NCBI GenBank assembly: GCA_002278855.1
Contig: NCGG01000004.1
Location: 50,243-114,242 of the forward strand
DNA: 64,000 bases
Direction: 5' to 3'
Source: Sphingomonadales bacterium 28-55-16
Lineage (GTDB): Bacteria; Pseudomonadota; Alphaproteobacteria; Sphingomonadales; Sphingomonadaceae
A program made the translations under genes and the position numbers. The number at the start of each line of letters is the position of its first letter. Position 1 is the stretch's first letter. Below are positions 45,647 through 57,674 of the stretch, piece after piece. A model generated the notes under the pieces. The model had not been told where the DNA came from, did no database searches, and saw nothing but the letters and a program-made list of their open reading frames with translations.

Positions 45647-46935
45647 GGCATTTCCTCTATGCCGCTGCCGCATTGGCAGCATTTGCCGCACCAGCTGCGG
45701 CAGAAACAATCGCGATAACCGGTGGCCGCGTCGTCGTCGGTGACGGCACTGCACCAATCGACCGAGGTACAGTTATCATCCGTGACGGGAACGTTATTGC
45801 CGCCGGTGCCAACGTCACCGTTCCGGACGGTGCCCGCCGCATCGACGCAACGGGTCAATGGGTGACACCTGGCGTTTTTGCGGGCTTTACACGTCTGGGC
45901 CTATCCGAAGTCGACGCCGTAAAAGGCACCAATGACAAAAATGGTGGCGAGAGCGGTTTTTCGGCCGCAATCGACGTTGCACCCGCGATTGATCCATTCC
46001 GTTCGCCATTTGCGGTAAACCGCGCTGCTGGTGTTACCCGCGCTGTGGTCGCACCTGAGGCGGCTGAGAGCATTTTTGCAGGGCAGGGCGCTATTGCTGA
46101 TTTGGGTGCTGATTCAAATCCGGTGACGAAGGCACGCGCTTTCCAATTTGCAGAATTTGGCGAAGACGGGGCGGCGCTCGCCGGGGGAAGTCGTGCGGGA
46201 GCGTATGTGCATTTTCGCGCCATGCTGCGTGAGGCGCAGGATTATGCTGCTGGCCGTGGTAATTTCGATGATGAGCTATTGAAGGCCGAAGACGCAAAGG
46301 CGCTGCTGAATGTGCTTCGTGGCGAAACGCGTTTGTTGATCCATGTCGAAGGCGCCAATGACATGCTGCGCTTGATCGAGTTGAAACGTGATTTTCCCTC
46401 GGTGAAGATGGTTTTTGTCGGCGCCAGCGAAGGTTGGCGCATTGCGCCTCAATTGGTGGAGGCGAGGATTCCGGTTATTGCGTCGGCGCTCAATGATTTG
46501 CCGGTAACCTTCGAAATGCTCGGTGCAACGCAGAGCAACATTGGACGTATGAAGGACGCCGGCGTTCAAGTCGCGATTGGTATGATCAACGACCGCGATT
46601 CCCATCAGCTGCGCTATACCACCCAATATGCGGGTAACATCGTCAGTCTGCAATTTGTGCCTGGCGCAACGGGATTGACCTGGGATGAGGCGTTTGCGGC
46701 GATTAGCTCGGTTCCTGCCGATATTATGGGCGTGGGTGACCGTTTCGGTAGTCTTAAGGCTGGCAAAGCTGCTGATGTTGTTATCTGGGACGGCGACCCG
46801 CTGGAGCTTTCCAGCGCGGCTACAACGGTGTTCATTGACGGGGTGGAGCAACCGCTCACCAACCGCCAGAACCGCCTTCGTGATCGTTATGCGCGGCCTA
46901 CAGAAGGTAATTTGCCAAAGGCATATGACCGTTGA
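45643..46935 (+). CDS. Exported amidohydrolase paralogue lacking the HxH metal motif
   Basis: 430 residues with a Sec signal MRHFLYAAAALAAFAAPAAA. The fold is that of the amidohydrolase superfamily (GGRVVVGDGTAPIDRGTVII at the start, LKAGKAADVVIWDGDPLEL at the end), but where the family has PGxIDxHxH it reads PGVFAGFTRLGLSE: both His are gone. It may be inactive and serve as a partner of the preceding enzyme. Such tandem pairs are seen in other gammaproteobacteria and sphingomonads. The 4-nt overlap implies coupled translation. Confidence 0.82.
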   Translation: MRHFLYAAAALAAFAAPAAAETIAITGGRVVVGDGTAPIDRGTVIIRDGNVIAAGANVTVPDGARRIDATGQWVTPGVFAGFTRLGLSEVDAVKGTNDKNGGESGFSAAIDVAPAIDPFRSPFAVNRAAGVTRAVVAPEAAESIFAGQGAIADLGADSNPVTKARAFQFAEFGEDGAALAGGSRAGAYVHFRAMLREAQDYAAGRGNFDDELLKAEDAKALLNVLRGETRLLIHVEGANDMLRLIELKRDFPSVKMVFVGASEGWRIAPQLVEARIPVIASALNDLPVTFEMLGATQSNIGRMKDAGVQVAIGMINDRDSHQLRYTTQYAGNIVSLQFVPGATGLTWDEAFAAISSVPADIMGVGDRFGSLKAGKAADVVIWDGDPLELSSAATTVFIDGVEQPLTNRQNRLRDRYARPTEGNLPKAYDR

Positions 46936-46983
46936 TGAAGTGAGATGTTTTAGTGGTGACAATGGGAGGCGGGGGCACAGCTT

Positions 46984-47657
46984 ATGATCGATTATGTAGC
47001 TTTAATGGCGGCTAGCCTCTCGTTTGTCGGAACGCATTTCCTCATGTCGCACCCATTGCGCGCACCTCTTGTGCAACGCTTAGGAGCAAACGGCTTCATG
47101 CTCGCTTATTCGGCTGTGTCGCTGGTAACATTTGGGTGGATGATCGTCGAATTTGGACGTGCGCCTAAAGCTGATGGTTTTTGGGGCGTTGGCGATGGTA
47201 TCTGGGCAGCTGCCAGCGTGCTTTCGCTCATCGCTGCGGTATTGCTGTCCGGGTCTTTTGTGCGCAACCCATCACTGCCCGGTGTTCCAGCAGCATTTGC
47301 CGCGCAGCCCCCATTTGGCGTGTTTAAGGTGACACGCCATCCCATGATGTGGGGTATCGCTTTGTGGGGTTTTGCGCATATTCTAGTCGCGCCGCGCGCC
47401 GACAATTTTATCTTTATGGGTAGCCTTGTTTTCCTGGCCCTGGCTGGCTCCAAGGCACAGGAAATGAAAAAGCGCGCCCAGTTGGGCGGCCAGTGGGCCG
47501 CCTGGATCCGCCGTACGCATTTCATAGTCCGGCCCGCAGCGCTATTGACCGTCGGATTCGGCCCGTGGGTTGCGGGTCTATTATTATGGGTTGTCGCCAC
47601 ATGGGCGCACCCTGTTTGGGGCGTCGTGGGAGCGGGCCTGTTTCGATGGTTCGGCGG

Positions 47658-47661
<4 letters not shown>
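46984..47661 (+). CDS. NnrU family membrane protein
   Basis: 225 residues, about six membrane helices. The start SLSFVGTHFLMSHPLRAPLV and the PPFGVFKVTRHPMMWGIALWGFAH segment are the NnrU/isoprenylcysteine methyltransferase-like signature. NnrU is linked to nitric oxide metabolism in rhizobia, but many members are unconnected; no denitrification gene is nearby. It ends overlapping the aldo/keto reductase stop by 4 nt. The upstream gap of 48 nt carries GGGAGG as ribosome-binding site. Confidence 0.85.
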
Positions 47662-48639
<978 letters not shown>

Positions 48640-48653
<14 letters not shown>

Positions 48654-49884
48654 TAGCTTTCTCCTTTTCGGGCGCTTCAATGACGGTGGCAAGAGCGACG
48701 TCCATCTGCACATTGCCGGTGGTGCGGAAAATATCAGGCAGCGTTTCTACCGCAATCAATAGGGCCAAAGGTTCAATCGGAATGCCAAGCGCCAAGCAGA
48801 TAGGCGCGATTGACGTCACGAAGCTAACCGAACCAGGCAGGCTGACCGCACCCATGGATGTCAACGCCGCGATAAAGATTGCGAAGCCATAGTCAAAGCC
48901 GCTGAGCTCTACCCCAAACCAGTTCGCGACATAGAGCGCGACAGCCAAATTCATAGCTGGGCCAGTGACGCGCAACAAAGCGACCGCCATAGGCAGAACC
49001 AAGCCTGCGGTTGACTCGCGTACACCAAGTGCTTCGGCCTTTTTCAGCATCAGCGGAAGGCTGGCGAGTGACGATTGTGTCGACACTGCGAAAGCCTGCA
49101 CCGACGCGATCTGCCTTGCAAATTCGGTAAAGCGAACCTTTCCGGCGAATATAGCTATCGGATAAGCGAAAGCACCCACGATGATGCCGACGATAGATAC
49201 TGTGACGATATAATGCGCAACAGCTCCTAAGGCAGCAAGACCCGATCTGGCGCCTACGACAAAAGCCAGAGCGAATACGCCGATGGGTGCAAGTTTTAGG
49301 ACCCATTCGATCACGATGACCATCGCGTCGGCAAGCGCGCTAAAAAATCCGGCCATTTGTGCGCGTGGTCCTTGCGCAAGGCGGGTAACTGCGAATGCAA
49401 AAACCAGCGTGAAGATTAACAGTGGCAGGATAGAATCATTTGCCGCAGATGATATTGGGTTGGTGGGAACCAACGCGACGATGAAATCACGCAATGGCGG
49501 CTGCGCAGCGACCGCTGGAACTGTTGTGAGCGCCGCGCGCAGGGCTGCTGCACTTTCCGCCGGCATCGGCCAAAGGGATAGCAACGCGGGCGTAAGGATC
49601 GCGCCCAAAGCGGCTGAGGTAACCATCAGACATACGATCCACGCCACAGTCCGTGCCGCCATTGGACCAGCGCGCGCGGCTTCAGCGCTTTTTACAATGC
49701 CTGTTACGAGCAGCGCGACGACGAGAGGCACCACCGTCATCCTAAGGCCGTTTAACCAAAGCGAGCCGGCAATGTCGAGCCCATAGGCGATTTGCGTGCC
49801 AATGGCAGGCATTTGCGCGGCGGCGAAAATTCCAAGGGCAAGCCCAATGAAGAGAGCAAGAAGAATACGGGTAGCGTTTGACAT
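48640..49884 (-). CDS. Dicarboxylate/amino acid:cation symporter (DAACS)
   Basis: 414 residues, about eight helices and two re-entrant hairpins. STQSSLASLPLMLKKAEALG (HP1 serine-rich motif) and MGAVSLPGSVSFVTSIAPIC (HP2) with an early PLVVALLVTGIVKSAEAA segment are typical of DctA/GltP-type transporters that take up C4 acids or glutamate with protons or sodium. The exact substrate is not clear. It is encoded upstream of the aldo/keto reductase with a small overlap and divergent from glmM across 96 bp. Confidence 0.88.
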
Positions 49885-49980
49885 AGCATCGGGTCTTGCC
49901 AGCCCATCGCTCCCTATGCAAGGGAGAGGCTGAGCGGCGCGGAAAAATCACCACAGAACCGCACATGAGCAGGAACAAAA

Positions 49981-51321
49981 ATGGCGCGCAAATATTTCGG
50001 AACCGATGGGATCAGGGGACGTAGTAACACGGGCTCGATGACACCGGAAATGGCGATGAAGGTCGGCCAAGCGGCAGGCACACATTTCCTGCGTGGTGGA
50101 CACCGGCATCGCGTCGTGATTGGCAAGGATACGCGCTTGTCCGGCTATATGATTGAGAATGCTTTAGTAGCTGGTTTCACCAGCGTTGGTATGGACGTAG
50201 TCCAGTTTGGTCCGATCCCGACACCTGCCGTGGCATTGCTAACGCGGTCGATGCGCGCAGATTTGGGCGTCATGATTTCCGCCAGCCATAATCCATATGA
50301 AGATAATGGAATCAAGCTGTTCGGGCCCGATGGTTACAAATTATCTGATGCCGACGAATTGGCGATTGAGGCTTTGCTCGATGTGCCGGTGGCGCTGGCT
50401 GACGCGGCTGACGTTGGGCGTGCGCGCCGTATCGAGGATAGCCGTGGGCGTTATATTCACGCGGTCAAGGCATCGGTGCCCGAACATATCCGTTTTGACG
50501 GACTGCACGTGGTTCTGGATTGCGCCAATGGCGCGGCTTATCAAGTTGCGCCGACCGCGATTTGGGAACTTGGCGCGAAAGTGACGCCTATTGGCATTGA
50601 ACCCAATGGTAAGAATATCAATGACAAGGTCGGTTCAACGCATGTCGCAACGCTGCAGGAAACTGTGGTCGCCGCTGGCGCGGATATCGGTATCGCGCTT
50701 GATGGCGATGCGGACCGGCTTATCGTGGTGGACGAGCATGGCCGCGTGGTCGATGGCGACCAGATCATGGCGTTGCTGGGCTGTGCTATGAACCGAAGCG
50801 GCAAGCTGACTGGCGGCGGGATCGTCGCGACAGTGATGTCCAACCTTGGCCTTGAGCGCTATCTTGAGAGCCAAGATTTGCGCCTCATTCGTGCCAAAGT
50901 CGGCGACCGCTATGTGCTCGAAGAAATGCGCAAGCATGGCATCAATGTCGGTGGCGAGCAATCCGGCCATATGATCATGCTGGATCACGCAACGACAGGT
51001 GATGGCACTATTGCAGCGTTGCAGGTGCTTACCCAGCTCGTTGCAAGCGGAAAGCCCGCAAGCGAAGTGCTGCATTTGTTCGATCCGGTCCCCCAATTGC
51101 TCAAAAACGTGCGCTTTTCGGGTGGTAAGCCACTAGAGGATCCCGAAGTCCAAGCAGTGATCGCGCAAGCCGAAGCGGAATTGGCGGGCAATGGTCGTTT
51201 GGTTATCCGGCCATCGGGCACAGAACCGGTCATCCGCGTGATGGCAGAAGGGGACGATGCCGTTCAGGTCGCGCGAATTGTTGACGGGATATGTGATGCG
51301 GTCAGGGCTGCGGTATCCTGA
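49981..51321 (+). CDS. glmM: Phosphoglucosamine mutase
   Basis: 446 residues. It interconverts glucosamine 6- and 1-phosphate for peptidoglycan and LPS precursors. [15 protein letters not shown] opens the protein, [18 protein letters not shown] holds the phosphoserine (Ser102), DGDADRL binds magnesium, GGEQSGH and [12 protein letters not shown] bind the sugar and phosphate. The stop codon shares one base with the thiD start, so the two are coupled. A near-consensus ribosome-binding site (AGCAGGAAC) lies before the ATG. Confidence 0.98.
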   Translation: MARKYFGTDGIRGRSNTGSMTPEMAMKVGQAAGTHFLRGGHRHRVVIGKDTRLSGYMIENALVAGFTSVGMDVVQFGPIPTPAVALLTRSMRADLGVMISASHNPYEDNGIKLFGPDGYKLSDADELAIEALLDVPVALADAADVGRARRIEDSRGRYIHAVKASVPEHIRFDGLHVVLDCANGAAYQVAPTAIWELGAKVTPIGIEPNGKNINDKVGSTHVATLQETVVAAGADIGIALDGDADRLIVVDEHGRVVDGDQIMALLGCAMNRSGKLTGGGIVATVMSNLGLERYLESQDLRLIRAKVGDRYVLEEMRKHGINVGGEQSGHMIMLDHATTGDGTIAALQVLTQLVASGKPASEVLHLFDPVPQLLKNVRFSGGKPLEDPEVQAVIAQAEAELAGNGRLVIRPSGTEPVIRVMAEGDDAVQVARIVDGICDAVRAAVS

Positions 51322-52463
51322 TGCGAAAAGGCGCGCCCGCTCGCATACTGATGATCGCTGGCTCCGACAGCGGCGGCGGGGCGGGCATTCAAGCGGACAT
51401 TAAAACTGCTATTATGCTTGGTGGCCACGCGATGACGGCCGTGACGGCGATTACCGCGCAAAATACGCTTGGGGTTGATGCGGTGCATATGATCCCTACG
51501 CAAATGGTGATTGATCAGATCAGTGCAGTTGTCAGCGACATTGGCGTGGACGCGGTCAAAATTGGTATGATTGGCAATGCGGATACGGCACATGCCGTCG
51601 CGGACAGTCTGGCCGACTTGTCGTGCCCAATCATATTTGACCCGGTCATGGTCGCGACCAGCGGCGCAGTGCTGGCGGATGCAGGCACGATCGCCGCGTT
51701 TGAACGGCTCATGCGGCTTGCTACACTCACGACCCCCAATTTGCCGGAGCTTCAGGCCTTGGGCGGCAAAGATGCTTTGTTGGCGCGGCGGTTTCCCTTG
51801 CTGATCAAGGGCGGCCATGCGGATGGCGATCACATTATCGACGAGCTCCACCTCGCGCTGGGGCAAAGCGAAAGCTGGAGCGATGCGCGGATTTACACAC
51901 GCAGTACGCATGGCACAGGGTGTACGCTGGCTACCGCCATCGCAACTGGCTTGGGGCAAGGGATGGAGCTTGTGCCCGCCATAGAACGCGCGCGTCTGTT
52001 CGTGCGGCTCGCGTTGCTCGGGGCGCCTGGGCTCGGGCATGGTCATGGACCCATGGGGCACCAATCGGTGCGCGAAGACGCAATGGTCGCTGGTCCGTCG
52101 CTGAACCACGTCACCATGGGGTGCCGCGATTACGCGGCTTCGGTGGATTTCTACAAGACGCTTGGTCTTCAACAGATCGTCGATAGCCCAGCCAACGGCT
52201 ATGCGCGGTTTGAAGTGCCCAATGGCGTCACATTCTCCATCCACCAAAGCGACGATGTTGCGGCATCAAGCATTGTGTATTTTGAAAGCAAGCGTCTCGA
52301 TGCTTGGGTTACGGAGCTGTCCAGTCAAGGTTATGCTTTCGAACAAATGCCGCAAGATGAAAGCTGGGGGTGGCGTGAGGCTAGGTTGCTTGATCCATCC
52401 GGAAACATGGTTTGCTTGTATAACGCAGGCGAAAACCGTCGCTACCCTGCGTGGCGGATATGA
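51321..52463 (+). CDS. thiD: HMP-P kinase ThiD fused to a C-terminal VOC domain
   Basis: 380 residues against about 260 for a plain ThiD. Residues 1-255 are the kinase: MIAGSDSGGGAGIQADIK, VKIGMIGNAD, DPVMVATSGA and RSTHGTGCTLATAIATGL; it phosphorylates hydroxymethylpyrimidine (phosphate) in thiamine synthesis. From about 260 comes a glyoxalase/VOC domain: LNHVTMGCRDYAASVDFYKT, RFEVPNGVTFSIHQ and ARLLDPSGNMVCLYNAGE, with about 120 residues. One uninterrupted frame joins them, through a His/Gly-rich linker (GHGHGPMGH). The gene overlaps rnhB. VOC could bind the pyrimidine or act independently. Confidence 0.9.
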   Translation: MRKGAPARILMIAGSDSGGGAGIQADIKTAIMLGGHAMTAVTAITAQNTLGVDAVHMIPTQMVIDQISAVVSDIGVDAVKIGMIGNADTAHAVADSLADLSCPIIFDPVMVATSGAVLADAGTIAAFERLMRLATLTTPNLPELQALGGKDALLARRFPLLIKGGHADGDHIIDELHLALGQSESWSDARIYTRSTHGTGCTLATAIATGLGQGMELVPAIERARLFVRLALLGAPGLGHGHGPMGHQSVREDAMVAGPSLNHVTMGCRDYAASVDFYKTLGLQQIVDSPANGYARFEVPNGVTFSIHQSDDVAASSIVYFESKRLDAWVTELSSQGYAFEQMPQDESWGWREARLLDPSGNMVCLYNAGENRRYPAWRI

Positions 52464-53041
52464 TCTTTGGTGTGGACGAAGCAGGGCGTGGGCCGCTTGC
52501 AGGTCCTGTCGTAGCTGCGGCTGTGCTTTTGTGTAAGCCACGTCCGTCTGGCTTGGACGACAGCAAGAAATTGACCGCTGCGCGCCGTGCCGAACTGGAA
52601 GCAACGATCAAGCGTCGCTGCCAATGGGCAGTGGGTATTGTTGACGTTGAGGACATTGATCGCCTGAACATATTTGGCGCAACCATGCTTGCGATGACAT
52701 TGGCTGTCGACGCGCTGTGTGCAAAGCTTGGATGTGACCCGCGTGAGGTTCTGGTGGACGGGAATATGACGCCGGCTGGCCGCTGCGCCGAATGGCGTTG
52801 GAATGCGCGGGCAATTGTTGGCGGCGACGCCATTGAACCCTGCATTTCGGCGGCGTCCATCATTGCCAAAGAACATCGCGACCGGATGATGTGCGCCGCC
52901 GCACAGCACCATACGCAATATGGTTGGGAAAAGAATAAAGGCTATGGCACGCCTGACCATCTTGCGGCGCTTCGGGCGCATGGACCGACGCCGTTGCACC
53001 GGAAAAGCTTCGCGCCGGTGTCGCAAATGGTTTTGCTGTAA
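52460..53041 (+). CDS. rnhB: Ribonuclease HII
   Basis: 193 residues from ATG 52460 (ATGA overlap with thiD); a GTG at 52451 would add three residues. It removes ribonucleotides and RNA-DNA hybrids. FGVDEAGRGPLAGPVVAAAV holds the first metal-binding Asp and Glu (about 6 and 7), DDSKKLTAARRAELE and LVDGN follow, and KEHRDRMM is near the end. The rnhB-ccrM order is conserved in alphaproteobacteria. The 211-bp gap after it holds the ccrM control region. Confidence 0.96.
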   Translation: MIFGVDEAGRGPLAGPVVAAAVLLCKPRPSGLDDSKKLTAARRAELEATIKRRCQWAVGIVDVEDIDRLNIFGATMLAMTLAVDALCAKLGCDPREVLVDGNMTPAGRCAEWRWNARAIVGGDAIEPCISAASIIAKEHRDRMMCAAAQHHTQYGWEKNKGYGTPDHLAALRAHGPTPLHRKSFAPVSQMVLL

Positions 53042-53056
53042 TTTTATTAGCTGACT

Positions 53057-53219
53057 GAGTCCTTGGGGCAACACCACTAGGGGTTGAGTCTGCACAGATT
53101 CGCAAGACTCCACATCTTGTGCCGGACTCGTTTCGTTCCACCTAGATGATGGCATCGCTCCCGCTATTCGGACGATACCTGCGCGATCAATGCGCTTGAC
53201 CCGAACGTCTTGGTGACTC
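53057..53219. promoter_or_regulatory. Cluster of six GANTC sites upstream of ccrM
   Basis: GANTC, the target of CcrM, occurs at 53057 (GAGTC), 53086 (GAGTC), 53097 (GATTC), 53106 (GACTC), 53125 (GACTC) and 53215 (GACTC), i.e. six in 163 bp, against one per 256 bp by chance. Five are within 73 bp. This is the whole non-coding interval before ccrM. In Caulobacter the ccrM promoter also contains GANTC and is shut off on re-methylation after replication, so the cluster suggests methylation feedback. Sites are read directly; regulation is inferred. Confidence 0.8.
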
Positions 53220-53249
53220 ATCGCTGCTTTGCAAGCGCAAGGGGCATGA

Positions 53250-55477
<2,228 letters not shown>

Positions 55478-55540
55478 CGTAGCCGGCTTGACGGTTTAGC
55501 CATCCATAGGCAGCATAGGGTCTTACTGGGGGAATTTGCT

Positions 55541-55960
55541 ATGCTTATGAAATATCTGGTCGGTTACATCACAACGGGCCTTGCTTTTGCGCTCATCGAT
55601 AGCGTTTGGTTGCGCAGCATGTACACGCGGCTCTACCAGCCAGAGATTGGCCAAATGATGATGAAGAATGGCTTCCGTTTGGGGCCAGCGATCATCTTTT
55701 ATCTGCTCTATATATTGGGTATGATGATCTTCGCTGTCGGGCCAGCATTGCTGACGGGCAAATGGCAGACGGCGCTTGTTTGGGGCGCGTTGCTCGGCTT
55801 CTTTTGTTACATGACATATGATTTGACCAACTACGCAACTTTGAAGGTGTGGAGCACGAAAGTAACTGTGCTTGATATCATTTGGGGCACAGTTCTGACA
55901 GGGTCGGCCTCGCTTGTGGGCTTTTGGGTTACGCACGCTGTTTTGGGCAAGTCGGCTTAA
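55541..55960 (+). CDS. DUF2177 family membrane protein
   Basis: 139 residues, four membrane helices (about 4-25, 46-66, 74-95, 109-132). The start YLVGYITTGLAFALIDSVWL and the DLTNYATLKVWSTKVTVLDIIWGT segment are typical of DUF2177. The function of this family is unknown. The ATG follows GGGGGAAT; a second ATG two codons later is possible. It converges with the NtrC-family gene, overlapping by 4 nt. Confidence 0.85.
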   Translation: MLMKYLVGYITTGLAFALIDSVWLRSMYTRLYQPEIGQMMMKNGFRLGPAIIFYLLYILGMMIFAVGPALLTGKWQTALVWGALLGFFCYMTYDLTNYATLKVWSTKVTVLDIIWGTVLTGSASLVGFWVTHAVLGKSA

Positions 55961-57384
55961 GCGGCTTCGCTGATCCCGAGATCAGCAAGTTTTCGGTATA
56001 ATGTTGACCGGCCGATGCCCAGTCGGCGGGCAACCTCGGTCATGCGTCCGCGATAATGGCCGATCGCGAGGCGAATGACATCCGCTTCGATGTCTTCCAG
56101 CGGACGCATATTGCCGTCATGTTCATATAAGGTGACACCAATACCTTCATTTGGTTCGGCTCTAGTCGATCTGCCATGTCCCGGACTGCCGACCCTTGAT
56201 GAAATTTGGGGAAATTCGTCGGCGGTCAGCGCGTCACGATCGCACAATAAAGCCGCGCGGAACAATGCACTTTGCAACTGCCGCACGTTGCCCGGCCAAT
56301 CATAATGACGCAGCATCGTTAGCGCCGCGTCGGTAATGCCAAAGCTGCGAAGGCCGGTTTGGCGTGCCATGCGCCCAAGGAAATGGCGCGCCAGAGATGG
56401 GATGTCTGATGAACGTTGGCGCAAAGGTGGGATCGTAAGTGTGGCGACGCTTAAGCGGTCAAACGAGGTTTCGGGTAACTCTCCGCTTGCCAATGTGCAC
56501 GTGAACCTTGGACTTCTGGCGGACAACAGTCGAATATCGAGGCGGTGGCTATGCACAGCGCCCACAGGCGTGATTTCGTTATGCGTGAGCAAGCGAACGA
56601 GCCGGACGCGCGTTTCTGGCGGAAGAAGATCCACGTCATCGAGAAATACCGTCCCGCCCTCAGCCTGCTGAAATATACCCATCTGCCGGTCAAACGCCCC
56701 AGCAAATGCATTTTTTTCGTGACCAAACAATATCGAGTCTATCGACCTGCCGGGAATTGCGCCGCAATTGACCTTAAGATAGGGCAATTTGGCCCTTGGG
56801 CTGGCGGCTTGAATGGCGTCTGCAACAACTTCCTTGCCAACGCCATTTTCGCCTTCAATCAAGACGGGCGAGCGACCACGGGCAGCTTTAGCGGCAATGG
56901 CGAGTGCCGTGCGAAATGCTGGAGCAGAACCAATGATTTCTTCAAAGGCCAATGCTTGCGTCATTTTTTCTGAAAGCGGGCGAAGCTCTTCCAATTCCGT
57001 GGTTTTGTCGGCCGCCATGCTGAGCGCGGCGATCAGATGGTCCGGCACAACCGGCTTGGAAATGAAATCTGCCGCACCCGCACGCAGGGCTTCAATGGTA
57101 ACTTCATTTGACCCTTTCGCGGTCATGAGTAACATTGGCAGCGTTGGGTGGCGTGATTTTAACGCCATTATAAATGGCGCTAAATCTGACCCTAGAGCGC
57201 TTTGATCGAGAACGGCGGCGTCAAGTTTAAGAGCATCCTGTGATTCAAGGAGGGCCGCTGCGCTTGCGGCGTCATGCGCGCATAGAGTGCGCCAGCCAGC
57301 GCGCGACGCGATTGTGGCGACCAACCTGCTCTGCGCTGGATCTGCATCGACCAGCATCAATAATCGAATGTCACATTCCTGCAT
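55957..57384 (-). CDS. NtrC-family response regulator with degenerate GAFTGA loop
   Basis: 475 residues: receiver (1-120; acidic Asp13, Asp15, acceptor Asp60, Lys110), AAA+ domain (about 150-380) and a Fis-type HTH at the end (VARRLGIGRSTLYRKL). Walker A is GENGVGKE (178-185). Two core motifs are altered: GAFTGA, the loop that contacts sigma-54, reads NAFAGA (225-230), and Walker B ends DD (249-250) where DE is usual. It may not remodel sigma-54 holoenzyme normally. No histidine kinase is adjacent. It is divergent from the COX IV-pnt operon. Confidence 0.87.
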   Translation of the reverse strand: MQECDIRLLMLVDADPAQSRLVATIASRAGWRTLCAHDAASAAALLESQDALKLDAAVLDQSALGSDLAPFIMALKSRHPTLPMLLMTAKGSNEVTIEALRAGAADFISKPVVPDHLIAALSMAADKTTELEELRPLSEKMTQALAFEEIIGSAPAFRTALAIAAKAARGRSPVLIEGENGVGKEVVADAIQAASPRAKLPYLKVNCGAIPGRSIDSILFGHEKNAFAGAFDRQMGIFQQAEGGTVFLDDVDLLPPETRVRLVRLLTHNEITPVGAVHSHRLDIRLLSARSPRFTCTLASGELPETSFDRLSVATLTIPPLRQRSSDIPSLARHFLGRMARQTGLRSFGITDAALTMLRHYDWPGNVRQLQSALFRAALLCDRDALTADEFPQISSRVGSPGHGRSTRAEPNEGIGVTLYEHDGNMRPLEDIEADVIRLAIGHYRGRMTEVARRLGIGRSTLYRKLADLGISEAA

Positions 57385-57539
57385 AAGCTGTCCAATAATG
57401 GGCTTTTGGAAGACGGACTAATGCGAATGGGTAAAGAGCCAATTAAGCGGGTGTGATATTTTCTTTGCTCATCGCGCTTGAGCATTGGAAAATCACCAGT
57501 TAAGGCCGTTGGGTAATAAAAGTTTATATGGAGGCTGTT

Positions 57540-57674
57540 TTGACAAACGATCACGACCTTGGACCTGCAAAAGAGACATATTCGAAGTTCATCACCCTGT
57601 TTAAATGGGGCACTCTGGTGGCGGCAGCTGTCACCGCGCTTGTTGTTCTGATCATCGCAAGTCGCGCGGCTTAA
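57540..57674 (+). CDS. aa3-type cytochrome c oxidase subunit IV
   Basis: 44 residues if it starts at TTG 57540 (preceded by GGAGG at 5 nt), or 48 from the ATG at 57528. KETYSKFITLFKWGTLVAAA leads into one C-terminal membrane helix (about 19-41), matching the short subunit IV of alphaproteobacterial aa3 oxidases. It stops one base before the pntAA start, so it is translated with the transhydrogenase genes rather than with the oxidase core genes, which are not in the window. Confidence 0.82.
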   Translation: MTNDHDLGPAKETYSKFITLFKWGTLVAAAVTALVVLIIASRAA

